A stretch of 7,829 nt of DNA from an uncultured Erysipelotrichaceae bacterium (lineage in GTDB: Bacteria > Bacillota_I > Bacilli_A > Erysipelotrichales > Erysipelotrichaceae): positions 1 through 7,829 of the forward strand of contig ONOV01000232.1 in NCBI GenBank assembly GCA_900319505.1, in the 5' to 3' direction. This document shows, one piece after another, positions 1-6,296 of this stretch; positions within the stretch are counted from its first letter, which is position 1; the number at the start of each line of letters is the position of its first letter. A program made the translations under genes and the position numbers. The notes below the pieces were generated by a model that had not been told where the DNA came from, made no database searches, and was given only the letters and a program-made list of their open reading frames with translations.

Positions 1-26
1 TATTCCTGACATGCTGGAAACACAGG

Positions 27-53
27 AAAAAAGAAAGACGGCATCAGCCGTCT
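27..53 (-). terminator. Rho-independent terminator, minus strand
   Basis: Read on the minus strand, a perfect 7-bp stem (AGACGGC / GCCGTCT, 36-42 with 47-53) closes a TGAT tetraloop and is followed by a T-rich tail (TTCTTTTTT, from 35 down to 27). No terminator lies directly behind the tetR stop at 458, so this may end the tetR transcript about 400 bases downstream. It could instead belong to a lost gene: the ten codons before a TAA at 64-66 on the minus strand read like a C-terminus (ending ELLGYK) but are cut off by an in-frame stop. On the plus strand the same hairpin has no T tail. Confidence 0.5.
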
Positions 54-91
54 GGAAGCTCGGTTACTTGTAGCCGAGTAGTTCACGGATA

Positions 92-130
92 GCATCTGTA
101 TTTTAACTATGAATACAGATGCCTTTTTTA
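92..130 (+). terminator. Rho-independent terminator, plus strand
   Basis: There is a perfect 11-bp inverted repeat (GCATCTGTATT at 92-102, AATACAGATGC at 112-122) around a 9-base loop, followed by C and six T. It would end transcription of a plus-strand gene lying left of the window. An open frame from base 2 stops at TAG 71-73, 18 bases before the stem, but it is too short to assign. The terminator also separates that transcript from the decayed frame starting at 180. Confidence 0.75.
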
Positions 131-179
131 TACTGAAAATTCTGAAAAATATAAGAAATAAAAGGAAAGGTGACGCACA

Positions 180-461
180 ATGCGGGTCTGAGAAAAAAAG
201 AGGATACTGAATGTGATTGTCGAACTCAGACCGTAAGAATTTGTAGAAAAGGCATTTGCTAAACATGGATGCCTGGAGGCAGAACCAATGGTGATGGACA
301 GTCGTATTGCCGGTATGGTGTATCTGTTCCAGGATAAGGAGGACAGCCTGTATTACCTCAACAGACTGTCTGCCAATCTGAATGAGATCGATGTCGGTCA
401 GGAAGGACAAGCGGAAATGTACCGCAAGCCTGCATTAATGCATGCATGGCGTGCAGCCTAA
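180..461 (+). pseudogene. Decayed small gene with two in-frame stop codons
   Basis: A good ribosome site (AAAGGAAAGGTGA, 161-173) sits six bases before ATG 180. The frame then reads MRV, a TGA (189-191), EKKRILNVIVELRP, a TAA (234-236) and a further 74 codons to TAA 459-461. Codon use throughout the frame looks like real coding sequence. TGA ends other genes in this window, so recoding is not a general explanation. Repairing both stops would give a soluble protein of about 93 residues that I do not recognise. Alternatively, translation could restart at ATG 288, which has GGAGG at 275-279 and would give an intact 57-residue protein (MVMDSRIAGMVYLF...). The stop overlaps the convergent tetR stop by four bases. 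Any promoter is weak (TTTATA 127-132, TATAAG 150-155). Confidence 0.5.
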
Positions 462-1039
462 TCAGAGGATGCATTAGAACGGCTGCCGTTTTTGAGAAGT
501 GCTTCTGTTTCTTTGATAAAGTGATCCGGATCAAAGGCATCGTTATGCAGTTCACACTGTACGATGATGCCGTCTGAGATCAGTAAAGACAGCCATGCCA
601 GATAGTCGGCATCCATGTCGGGAACACGCTTGGAAATTACTTCGGCTATAGCGGATTCAAAGGTGCGGTAGCGTTCAATGAGTTTTGCCCGCAGGATTTC
701 ATTGCCGCTGGCTGCACTGTAGAGCATATAAAAACAAATCGCAGGATCGTGGACATCCCTTTCCAGTATGTACTTGAACAGACGGTAGAAAGAGGTGTCT
801 TTTTCCGGATTGGAGCACCATGCATAGAGCTCATCATACTGTTTCTGAAAGTATCTGTCAGCCAGGTCGAACAGCAGATCTTCCTTTGACCTGTAGTAGT
901 AATAGATGGTTCCTTTTGAAACACCTGCCTGATCGGCGATCTTCTGCAGAGAAATCTCAGCAATACTGCTGCTGTTTACCAGGGACGCGGCCGCATCCAG
1001 TATTTTTTCTTTCACATTGTCATTGCGAATGGCTGCCAT
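458..1039 (-). CDS. TetR/AcrR-family transcriptional repressor
   Basis: This 193-residue protein has the usual length and layout of a TetR regulator. An N-terminal DNA-binding domain (about residues 8-55) carries the helix-turn-helix in the segment LQKIADQAGVSKGTIYYYYR and the following SKEDLL. This matches the family's strongly conserved pattern of A..AGVS.GT.Y.YF..KE.L. The remaining ~135 residues are helical and form the ligand and dimer domain, which is too divergent to name a ligand. The start is well supported by AGGAGG-like bases (1042-1049 on the minus strand) before the ATG. It is divergent from the flavoprotein/lipid operon and shares a 100-base promoter region containing palindromes, so it most likely represses that operon and itself. 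A lipid or acyl-CoA ligand is an inference from the target genes only. Confidence 0.93.
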   Translation of the reverse strand: MAAIRNDNVKEKILDAAASLVNSSSIAEISLQKIADQAGVSKGTIYYYYRSKEDLLFDLADRYFQKQYDELYAWCSNPEKDTSFYRLFKYILERDVHDPAICFYMLYSAASGNEILRAKLIERYRTFESAIAEVISKRVPDMDADYLAWLSLLISDGIIVQCELHNDAFDPDHFIKETEALLKNGSRSNASSD

Positions 1040-1056
1040 ATGCCCTCCTTTCCATC

Positions 1057-1085
1057 TTGTTTTTCACACCGGCATTTTCTATACT
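1057..1085 (+). promoter_or_regulatory. Candidate operon promoter, plus strand
   Basis: TTGTTT (1057-1062) and TATACT (1080-1085) are separated by exactly 17 bases and precede the operon's first gene. The -10 matches 5 of 6 consensus bases and the -35 only the initial TTG, which would suit a regulated promoter. Transcription would start near 1092, leaving a leader of about 50 bases that contains the imperfect palindrome at 1098-1115. A second possible -10 (TATAAC, 1091-1096) has no matching -35. Confidence 0.5.
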
Positions 1086-1094
1086 TGAAGTATA
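1080..1094. promoter_or_regulatory. Perfect palindrome covering both -10 boxes
   Basis: TATACTT-G-AAGTATA is an exact 15-base palindrome. Each arm carries the -10 box of one of the two divergent promoters. It may be a repressor operator, or the symmetry may simply come from two identical -10 boxes back to back. Confidence 0.45.
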
Positions 1095-1117
1095 ACAGTC
1101 GGACAGTTGGCCGACAA
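1089..1117 (-). promoter_or_regulatory. Candidate tetR promoter, minus strand
   Basis: On the minus strand TTGTCG (1117 down to 1112) and TATACT (1094 down to 1089) are 17 bases apart and point at tetR. The -10 matches 5 of 6 and the -35 4 of 6 consensus bases. Its -10 lies in the opposite arm of the same palindrome that holds the operon's -10, so the two promoters cannot easily be used at once. Confidence 0.5.
1098..1115. promoter_or_regulatory. Imperfect palindrome, candidate TetR operator
   Basis: GTCGGACAGTTGGCCGAC reads GTCGG-CA-TG-CCGAC on both strands, with 14 of 18 positions symmetric. It lies at the predicted start of the operon transcript and overlaps the -35 box of the tetR promoter. 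A dimer bound here could therefore block both promoters. Its length and position are typical of TetR-family operators, which makes it the better of the two candidates. No second copy was noticed elsewhere in the window. Confidence 0.45.
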
Positions 1118-1133
1118 GATGACGGTCAGTGAA

Positions 1134-1140
1134 AGAAGGA
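1134..1140 (+). promoter_or_regulatory. Ribosome binding site favouring ATG 1148
   Basis: AGAAGGA is the only Shine-Dalgarno-like run before the operon's first gene. Seven bases separate it from ATG 1148 and one base from ATG 1142, so 1148 is the likelier start and the protein would be two residues shorter. Confidence 0.5.
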
Positions 1141-1141
1141 C

Positions 1142-2869
1142 ATGATAATGCGATGGATCAAGCTGAGAAGTCTGATTCTGAAGAAGCGGTATCAGAATCG
1201 TGTTCAGGTCAGATTTGAGGACAATATTATCTATCTGACAGGTGAGCTGGATACCTGGAAGGATATCTATGAAGCAGGGGCTTTCATGGCAGAGCCGTTC
1301 AGCCGTATACATGTGGTCAATGAAATTGTGCTGAAAGGTGCTGAACCGCTTGAAATGCGAAAGCCGAAGGTAAAAGACAGTACGCTGGAAGGAAAGCACG
1401 TGGATGTGCTGGTAATCGGTGCCGGTATATCCGGCTGCGCAATTGCCCGGGAACTGTCCAAATGGAAGCTGAACATTCTTGTCTGTGACAAGGAAGCGGA
1501 TTTTGCTCTGCAGGCGACAGGCAGAAATGATGGTGAAGTACATGTCGGAGTGGATCTTTCCAAAGGATCGCTGAAACAGAAATATGTACTGAAAGGAAAC
1601 AGGCTCTACGATCAGATCTGTCATGAGCTGGATGTGCCGTTTGAAAGGGTCGGGCAGTATGCGTGCTTTACGCAGAAGTGGCTGAAACCGTTCATCACCA
1701 TGTATGCATGGTGGAGAAAATACCATGATGGGGTGAAAGATGTTTCCATTGTTTCAAAGGACAAGCTGCTGCAGGACAATCCGACTTTCAATCCGGACTT
1801 TGCATTTGCTCTGTACAACAGTTCCGCGGGCATTGTCTCCCCATATGAACTGGCTATTGCCTATGGGGAAAACGCCATACATAACGGTGTACAGATCGCA
1901 CTGAATACAGTTGTGGAAAGTATGGATGTCAAAGAAGGCAAAATTCAGGCAGTTCATACAAACAGAGGCACTGTTTATCCAGCGGTGGTGATCAATGCGG
2001 CTGGTGTCTTTGCGGATGATATTGCTGAAATGGCTGGCGACAGATTCTATTCCATTCATCCAAGAAGAGGAACAGATGCGATTCAGGATGTGAAGTCAGG
2101 GCCGCTGATTCATACGGTCGCTTCCTTCATAGACATGAGTTACGAAGCTCTGCATGCCCATTCCAAGGGAGGAGGGCTTCTCAAAACAGTTCATGGCAAT
2201 GTGCTGGCAGGACCGGATGCAGTGGAGTGCCGGGAGAAAGAAGACTTTGCGACATATCCGGAAAGTATTGAAAGGATTTACCGCAAGCAGCATAAAACCA
2301 TACCTGCTGTATCCGAACGTGACATCATTACCTATTTCACCGGGGTCCGGGCAGAGACTTATGAAGAAGATTTCATTCTGGAGTGGGGCAGAAAATGCCA
2401 TAATCTGTATCACTGTGCCGGCATTCAGTCACCTGGACTGACCAGCGCGCCGGCTTTTGCCAAGGATATTGCAGAAGAAGTGGCGATGAAACTCACAGCA
2501 GCAGATAATCCTGCGTTTGATCCGGTGCGCAGAGGCATACCGCGGCTGAATCAGATGAAGGAAGAAGAACGCAATGCAATGATTCAGAAGAATCCGGATT
2601 ATGGGGTAATCATCTGCCGCTGTGAGGAAATTTCTAAAGGTGAAATTCTGGATGCGCTGAACAGCCCGGGCTGTCCGCAGACCATAGATGCTGTCAAGAA
2701 GAGAGTCAGACCCGGCATGGGAAGATGCCAGGGCGGCTTCTGCATGCCGTTAGTGGCAGGAATTATTGCGGAGAAGAATCATATTCCTATGGAAGATGTG
2801 ATGAAGTCTTCAGATCGTTCCTGGATTCTATGCGGAAAAACGAAAGGAGAGGCATATGCGCAGAACTGA
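1142..2869 (+). CDS. GlpA-like FAD dehydrogenase with BON-like N-terminus and [2Fe-2S] domain
   Basis: This is probably the catalytic subunit of a glycerol-3-phosphate dehydrogenase or a related FAD dehydrogenase, oxidising its substrate and passing electrons to an iron-sulphur centre. Residues 88-118 form the FAD-binding Rossmann motif (VIGAGISGCAIARELS, acidic end DKE), followed by a DAO-type body. The C-terminus has a BFD-like [2Fe-2S] domain with C492-x-C494 and C529-x4-C534 (GMGRCQGGFC). Members of this family are usually about 480-500 residues. Here there are 575, because roughly 85 residues precede the FAD motif. Residues 15-64 of that extension resemble a BON domain (IIYLTGELD ... IHVVNEIVL). 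The ribosome site AGAAGGA (1134-1140) is only one base from ATG 1142 but seven from the in-frame ATG 1148, so the true start may be 1148. The last 14 bases overlap the next gene. The exact substrate is inferred from family and neighbours. Confidence 0.85.
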   Translation: MIMRWIKLRSLILKKRYQNRVQVRFEDNIIYLTGELDTWKDIYEAGAFMAEPFSRIHVVNEIVLKGAEPLEMRKPKVKDSTLEGKHVDVLVIGAGISGCAIARELSKWKLNILVCDKEADFALQATGRNDGEVHVGVDLSKGSLKQKYVLKGNRLYDQICHELDVPFERVGQYACFTQKWLKPFITMYAWWRKYHDGVKDVSIVSKDKLLQDNPTFNPDFAFALYNSSAGIVSPYELAIAYGENAIHNGVQIALNTVVESMDVKEGKIQAVHTNRGTVYPAVVINAAGVFADDIAEMAGDRFYSIHPRRGTDAIQDVKSGPLIHTVASFIDMSYEALHAHSKGGGLLKTVHGNVLAGPDAVECREKEDFATYPESIERIYRKQHKTIPAVSERDIITYFTGVRAETYEEDFILEWGRKCHNLYHCAGIQSPGLTSAPAFAKDIAEEVAMKLTAADNPAFDPVRRGIPRLNQMKEEERNAMIQKNPDYGVIICRCEEISKGEILDALNSPGCPQTIDAVKKRVRPGMGRCQGGFCMPLVAGIIAEKNHIPMEDVMKSSDRSWILCGKTKGEAYAQN

Positions 2870-4118
2870 TGTCCTTGTGATCGGCGGCGGGCCGGCAGGC
2901 CTTGCGGCAGCGGTGTCCGCAGAAAAACATGGTGCAGATGTGCTTCTCATCGAAAGAGAAAGACGTCTTGGCGGCATTCTCAAGCAGTGTATTCATGACG
3001 GTTTCGGATTGATCCGTTTCGGTGAAAAGCTGTCTGGGCCGGAATATGCGGAAAAGTGGGTTGATGCGTTTCATGAAGCCGGTCTTACGGCTCTGACATC
3101 TACTTTTGTGACACAGATAGATAAAAAGGAAAACGGGTTTCTTGTGCATGCCGTCAGCCGGCAGGGGGTTGACCATATTGAAACAGGTGCTTTGATACCG
3201 GCAACCGGTTGCCGGGAAAGAACCGCAAGACAGGTTAATATTCACGGCACAAGGCCAGCCGGTGTATTTACAGCAGGTACAGCCCAGCACTTTATCAATC
3301 TTCTGGGAGAAATGCCCGGGCACAGATGTGTGATTCTGGGATCAGGTGATATCGGACTGATCATGGCAAGGCGTCTGACCCTGGAAGGCGCTGAGGTGAT
3401 CGGTGTGTATGAAGTAAAGCCGACTCCATCCGGTCTGCGCAGAAATATTCATCAGTGCCTTGATGATTATGATATTCCGCTGTATCTGAGTCATACGGTT
3501 ACCAGGGTGTTTGGACATGACCGGCTGGAAGCAGTGGAAATTGCCCGGGTGGATGAGAAGATGCGCCCGATTCATGGAACAGAACAGAGAATTGAATGCG
3601 ATACGCTGATTCTTTCGGTTGGTCTGATTCCGGAGAATGAACTTGCCGAAAGGCTTGGCGTGCAGATTGATCCGCATACCAGAGGACCGGTCTGCGATGA
3701 GAATCTGATGAGTTCGGTGCCGGGTGTTTTCAGCTGCGGCAATGCACTTCATGTCAATGATCTGGTGGATTATGTATCGGAAAGCGGTGAAACAGCAGGT
3801 GCGGCAGCCGCTGCGTATGTCAGAGAAAAGAAGGAAAGAGACTTGATTGTACTGAAAGCGGGAAAGGAAATCGGTTATATCGTGCCGCAGCAGCTGGATG
3901 TGAAAGAAAATCTGAAAGATGTGATGGTTTATTTCAGATCCAGAAATGTACTGGATCATACGGTGTTCCGGATCAGAAACGGTGAAAAAGTTCTCTATGA
4001 AAAGAAAATTCCGTTTGTCAGACCGCCGGAAATGCAGCGGCTGAAGATTGATTTCAGTGCATTTGATCTCAGGGAAACGGACAGCCTGGAGGCTGAAATC
4101 GAGGTGGTTCCTTCATGA
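2856..4118 (+). CDS. NAD(P)/FAD-dependent oxidoreductase (second subunit of the GlpA-like trio)
   Basis: This 420-residue flavoprotein has the two-dinucleotide-domain fold. GGGPAG at residues 10-15 binds FAD, with acidic ERE at 33-35. GSGDIG at 162-167 is the second nucleotide site, and SCGNALHVNDLVDYV (293-307) is the C-terminal FAD contact. The segment GGILKQCIHDGFGL (39-52) is a hallmark of the oxidoreductases that travel with GlpA-like dehydrogenases and DUF1667 proteins. The redox CxxC of thioredoxin reductases is absent, so it is not one. It probably relays electrons between the GlpA-like protein and a pyridine nucleotide or another carrier. The ATG has a strong site (AAAGGAGAGG, 2843-2852), overlaps the previous gene by 14 bases, and ends in an ATGA overlap with the next. 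About 80 residues follow the FAD domain, which I cannot assign. Confidence 0.85.
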   Translation: MRRTDVLVIGGGPAGLAAAVSAEKHGADVLLIERERRLGGILKQCIHDGFGLIRFGEKLSGPEYAEKWVDAFHEAGLTALTSTFVTQIDKKENGFLVHAVSRQGVDHIETGALIPATGCRERTARQVNIHGTRPAGVFTAGTAQHFINLLGEMPGHRCVILGSGDIGLIMARRLTLEGAEVIGVYEVKPTPSGLRRNIHQCLDDYDIPLYLSHTVTRVFGHDRLEAVEIARVDEKMRPIHGTEQRIECDTLILSVGLIPENELAERLGVQIDPHTRGPVCDENLMSSVPGVFSCGNALHVNDLVDYVSESGETAGAAAAAYVREKKERDLIVLKAGKEIGYIVPQQLDVKENLKDVMVYFRSRNVLDHTVFRIRNGEKVLYEKKIPFVRPPEMQRLKIDFSAFDLRETDSLEAEIEVVPS

Positions 4119-4492
4119 AAAAAACAATGATCTGTATTAATTGTCCAAGGGGATGCACGCTGGAAGTAAAAGATGAAAATGGTGAAATCAGCGTGAGCGG
4201 AAACAACTGTCCGAGAGGAGAGAAATTCGGCCGGCAGGAAATGATTCAGCCGATGCGTACCATTGCCAGTACGGTAAGAACAGTATTTGATGAAGTGCCG
4301 GTGCTTCCCTGCCGGGTTAACAGAGAAATTCCCAGGGAAAAGATTCCCGCTGTCATGCATGCCATCAATCAGGTATTGGTAAAGGAAAGAATCGGCCGGG
4401 GCGACATCATCATTAAAGATGTGGAACATACCGGTGCCGATGTAATTGCGACAAGCAGTATTCTCAAGGAGGAAGACACTTATGGGGTATAA
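4115..4492 (+). CDS. DUF1667 protein, small Cys-cluster (probable Fe-S) subunit
   Basis: This is a 125-residue soluble protein. Its N-terminus has C7-x2-C10-P-R-G-C14 and then N-C32-P-R-G. The spacing recalls the [4Fe-4S]-binding motif at the start of molybdopterin oxidoreductases, so a cluster is likely but not shown. Proteins of this family (DUF1667) are known mainly as the third gene beside a GlpA-like dehydrogenase and a GGILxQCIH oxidoreductase, which is exactly the arrangement here. It is therefore probably an electron-transfer or maturation subunit of that complex. The start codon shares bases with the previous stop (ATGA), with GAGGTGG at 4101-4107 as ribosome site. Its stop lies inside the next gene (11-base overlap). 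A further cysteine (C66) lies outside the cluster. Confidence 0.85.
   Translation: MKKTMICINCPRGCTLEVKDENGEISVSGNNCPRGEKFGRQEMIQPMRTIASTVRTVFDEVPVLPCRVNREIPREKIPAVMHAINQVLVKERIGRGDIIIKDVEHTGADVIATSSILKEEDTYGV
4467..4473 (+). promoter_or_regulatory. Strong ribosome binding site fixing the start at 4482
   Basis: AAGGAGG lies eight bases before ATG 4482. The same frame is open upstream to a TTG at 4446, but that codon has no ribosome site, and using it would add 12 residues (MRQAVFSRRKTL) unlike the family's start. Confidence 0.85.
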
Positions 4493-6293
4493 GCCATACA
4501 AAGGATTTGAGCCAAAATGGGTAATTACACCGGCGGCTTCAGATTCCTATCGTTCCATTTTCCGCTGGGGCGATCCGGATTTTTTCAAGCTGCCCAAGGA
4601 ATCGCTGTACAGGATGATGAAGGACAGGCTGGGATTAAGTGATGATGCTTTTTGCAGCTATGCCATGGATACCGGCTTTGCCAGGGTTGATCTGCATGGG
4701 CAGTATCCGCCGCATATGGCAGATGAGCACCTGGATTACTTCCGCTCCATTTACGGCCATGATATGTCGCAGCTGGATTATGATCGTCTGTCGGTGATGT
4801 ATGGGCAGACATGTTATGATCTGCTGAGACTGCGTGAACATAAGTATGATTCTCTGCCGGATGTTGTTCTGTATCCAAGCAGTTCTGATCAGATTCAGAA
4901 GACGGTGACGTACTGTGCCGCGCATAATATTCCTTTATATGTATATGGCGGCGGTTCTTCTGTTACCCGCGGTGTTGAACCGGTCAAAGGCGGCGTGTCG
5001 CTGGATATGAGAAGAAAGTTCAACAAAGTTCTATACTTCAATGAAGTGGACCAGACAGTTACAGTGCAGGCAGGCATATCCGGTCCTGAATTTGAACATC
5101 ATCTGAACAATGCGGTAAAGGAATATGGTGCCAAGCGTGCTTATACATGCGGCCATTTTCCGCAGTCCTTTGAGTATTCCAGTGTCGGGGGATGGGTTGT
5201 GACAAGAGGTGCCGGTCAGAACAGTACGTATTATGGCTGTGCGGCAGATCTTGTGGTGCAGCAGAAATACGCAACACCGCGCGGCGAGGTACTGACATCG
5301 CATTATCCCCGTGAAGCAACCGGCCCGAATCTGAATCAGATCATGATGGGCTCAGAAGGAACATTTGGAGTGCTGACGGAAGTGACCATGAAGGTATATC
5401 GCTATATGCCGGAAAACCGGAAACGCTATTCCTTTATCTTCCGCAACTGGCATGACGCAATGAGTGCGGCCCGAGAGATCATGCAGAGAGAGTGCGGTTT
5501 CTCCAGTGTGTTCCGTCTGTCGGATGAAGAAGAAACTAACATGATGCTGCGACTGTATAACGTGGATGATACACCGCTGCAGCCGATGCTGGAGAAGCTT
5601 GGCTATCAGGATATGCAGAGATGTCTTCTGCTTGGTTTTACTGAAGGTGAGAAGGGATATTCGAAGAATGTATACAAGAATATCCGCAAGATCTGCCATG
5701 CGTATGGAGCTATGTCATTAACAGGCTATGTATGCAGGTCCTGGGAGAAGGGCAGATTCAATGATCCATACCTCAGGGATACAATCATGGATTTCGGTGT
5801 CTGTGTGGATACACTGGAATGCTGTGTGAACTGGTCCAATATGGAAAAAGTCCATAGAGAGGTCAGAAAGATCTGCCATGAAAGACCCAATACAATCGTT
5901 ACAACCCATATGAGCCATTGCTATCCGCAGGGAGCCAATCTTTATTTCATCTTTCTGACAAAGGTAGAAGACAGCGCGGATTTCAAGCGCTTTCTCAACA
6001 CCATTCTTGATGCAATACAGAGAAGCGGTGCGGCTATTTCTCATCATCATGGCATTGGCAAGATGTTTGCGCCATGGATTGAAGGCTCGCTGGGTGAAAC
6101 AGAATACGGCGTATTCAAAGTGCTGAAAGATTACTTTGATCCAAATTATACGATGAATCCCGGCGGTACAATCGGCCTGGACCTGAGTGAAGAAGAAAAG
6201 AGAAAGCTCAGAAACGGGTATCATGACGGATATAACACAAAAGCATGGGATGATGTTATCCACTATCATGGAAAGGATGATTTCCTGGAATAA
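4482..6293 (+). CDS. Alkyl-DHAP synthase-like FAD-binding protein
   Basis: This 603-residue flavoprotein of the VAO/PCMH fold resembles alkylglycerone-phosphate synthase (AGPS). AGPS makes the ether bond of ether lipids by replacing the acyl chain of acyl-DHAP with a fatty alcohol. The FAD domain shows YGGGSSVTRG (155-164), FPQSFEYSSVGGWVVTRGAG (226-245) and GSEGTFGV (290-297). These are close to FPQSIEFSTVGGW and GSEGTLGV as I recall them from animal AGPS. By visual alignment the catalytic residues are kept: R432 (YLRD), Y481 (HCYPQGANLYF) and the histidine triplet 521-523 (SHHHGIGK). About 40 charged residues follow the conserved core. It starts inside the DUF1667 gene, and the lipid kinase begins three bases after its stop. 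Other VAO enzymes (2-hydroxyacid dehydrogenases) are less likely given the HHH motif and PQS segment. Activity in this organism is inferred. Confidence 0.85.
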   Translation: MGYKPYKGFEPKWVITPAASDSYRSIFRWGDPDFFKLPKESLYRMMKDRLGLSDDAFCSYAMDTGFARVDLHGQYPPHMADEHLDYFRSIYGHDMSQLDYDRLSVMYGQTCYDLLRLREHKYDSLPDVVLYPSSSDQIQKTVTYCAAHNIPLYVYGGGSSVTRGVEPVKGGVSLDMRRKFNKVLYFNEVDQTVTVQAGISGPEFEHHLNNAVKEYGAKRAYTCGHFPQSFEYSSVGGWVVTRGAGQNSTYYGCAADLVVQQKYATPRGEVLTSHYPREATGPNLNQIMMGSEGTFGVLTEVTMKVYRYMPENRKRYSFIFRNWHDAMSAAREIMQRECGFSSVFRLSDEEETNMMLRLYNVDDTPLQPMLEKLGYQDMQRCLLLGFTEGEKGYSKNVYKNIRKICHAYGAMSLTGYVCRSWEKGRFNDPYLRDTIMDFGVCVDTLECCVNWSNMEKVHREVRKICHERPNTIVTTHMSHCYPQGANLYFIFLTKVEDSADFKRFLNTILDAIQRSGAAISHHHGIGKMFAPWIEGSLGETEYGVFKVLKDYFDPNYTMNPGGTIGLDLSEEEKRKLRNGYHDGYNTKAWDDVIHYHGKDDFLE

Positions 6294-6296
6294 GTT

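Noticed and set aside
2..73. Open frame from the left edge ending at TAG 71-73 (…VWKLGYL), as a partial plus-strand gene
   Set aside because: Only 23 codons are visible and they contain two strong hairpins, one with a minus-strand terminator tail. The terminator 18 bases downstream fits it, but this is not enough to call a gene.
59..78. Hairpin CTCGG…CCGAG as an attachment site or regulatory RNA
   Set aside because: It is a single imperfect hairpin with no T tail, no direct-repeat partner, no integrase and no tRNA gene in the window.
180..191. TGA at 189 read as a recoded (Trp or selenocysteine) codon
   Set aside because: TGA ends several intact genes here (for example at 2867-2869, 4116-4118 and 7338-7340), and the same frame also has a TAA at 234.
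431..442. Palindrome TGCATTAATGCA as a terminator or operator
   Set aside because: It lies inside the end of the small decayed frame, is AT-centred, and has no T run. It is probably chance.
1079..1726. Minus-strand open frame of 215 codons opposite the GlpA-like gene
   Set aside because: It covers the divergent promoter region and the FAD motif of the real gene, and has no ribosome site or domain signature.
4446..4481. Upstream TTG start adding 12 residues to the alkyl-DHAP synthase-like protein
   Set aside because: TTG 4446 has no ribosome site, whereas AAGGAGG precedes ATG 4482 at ideal spacing and the family begins near that ATG.
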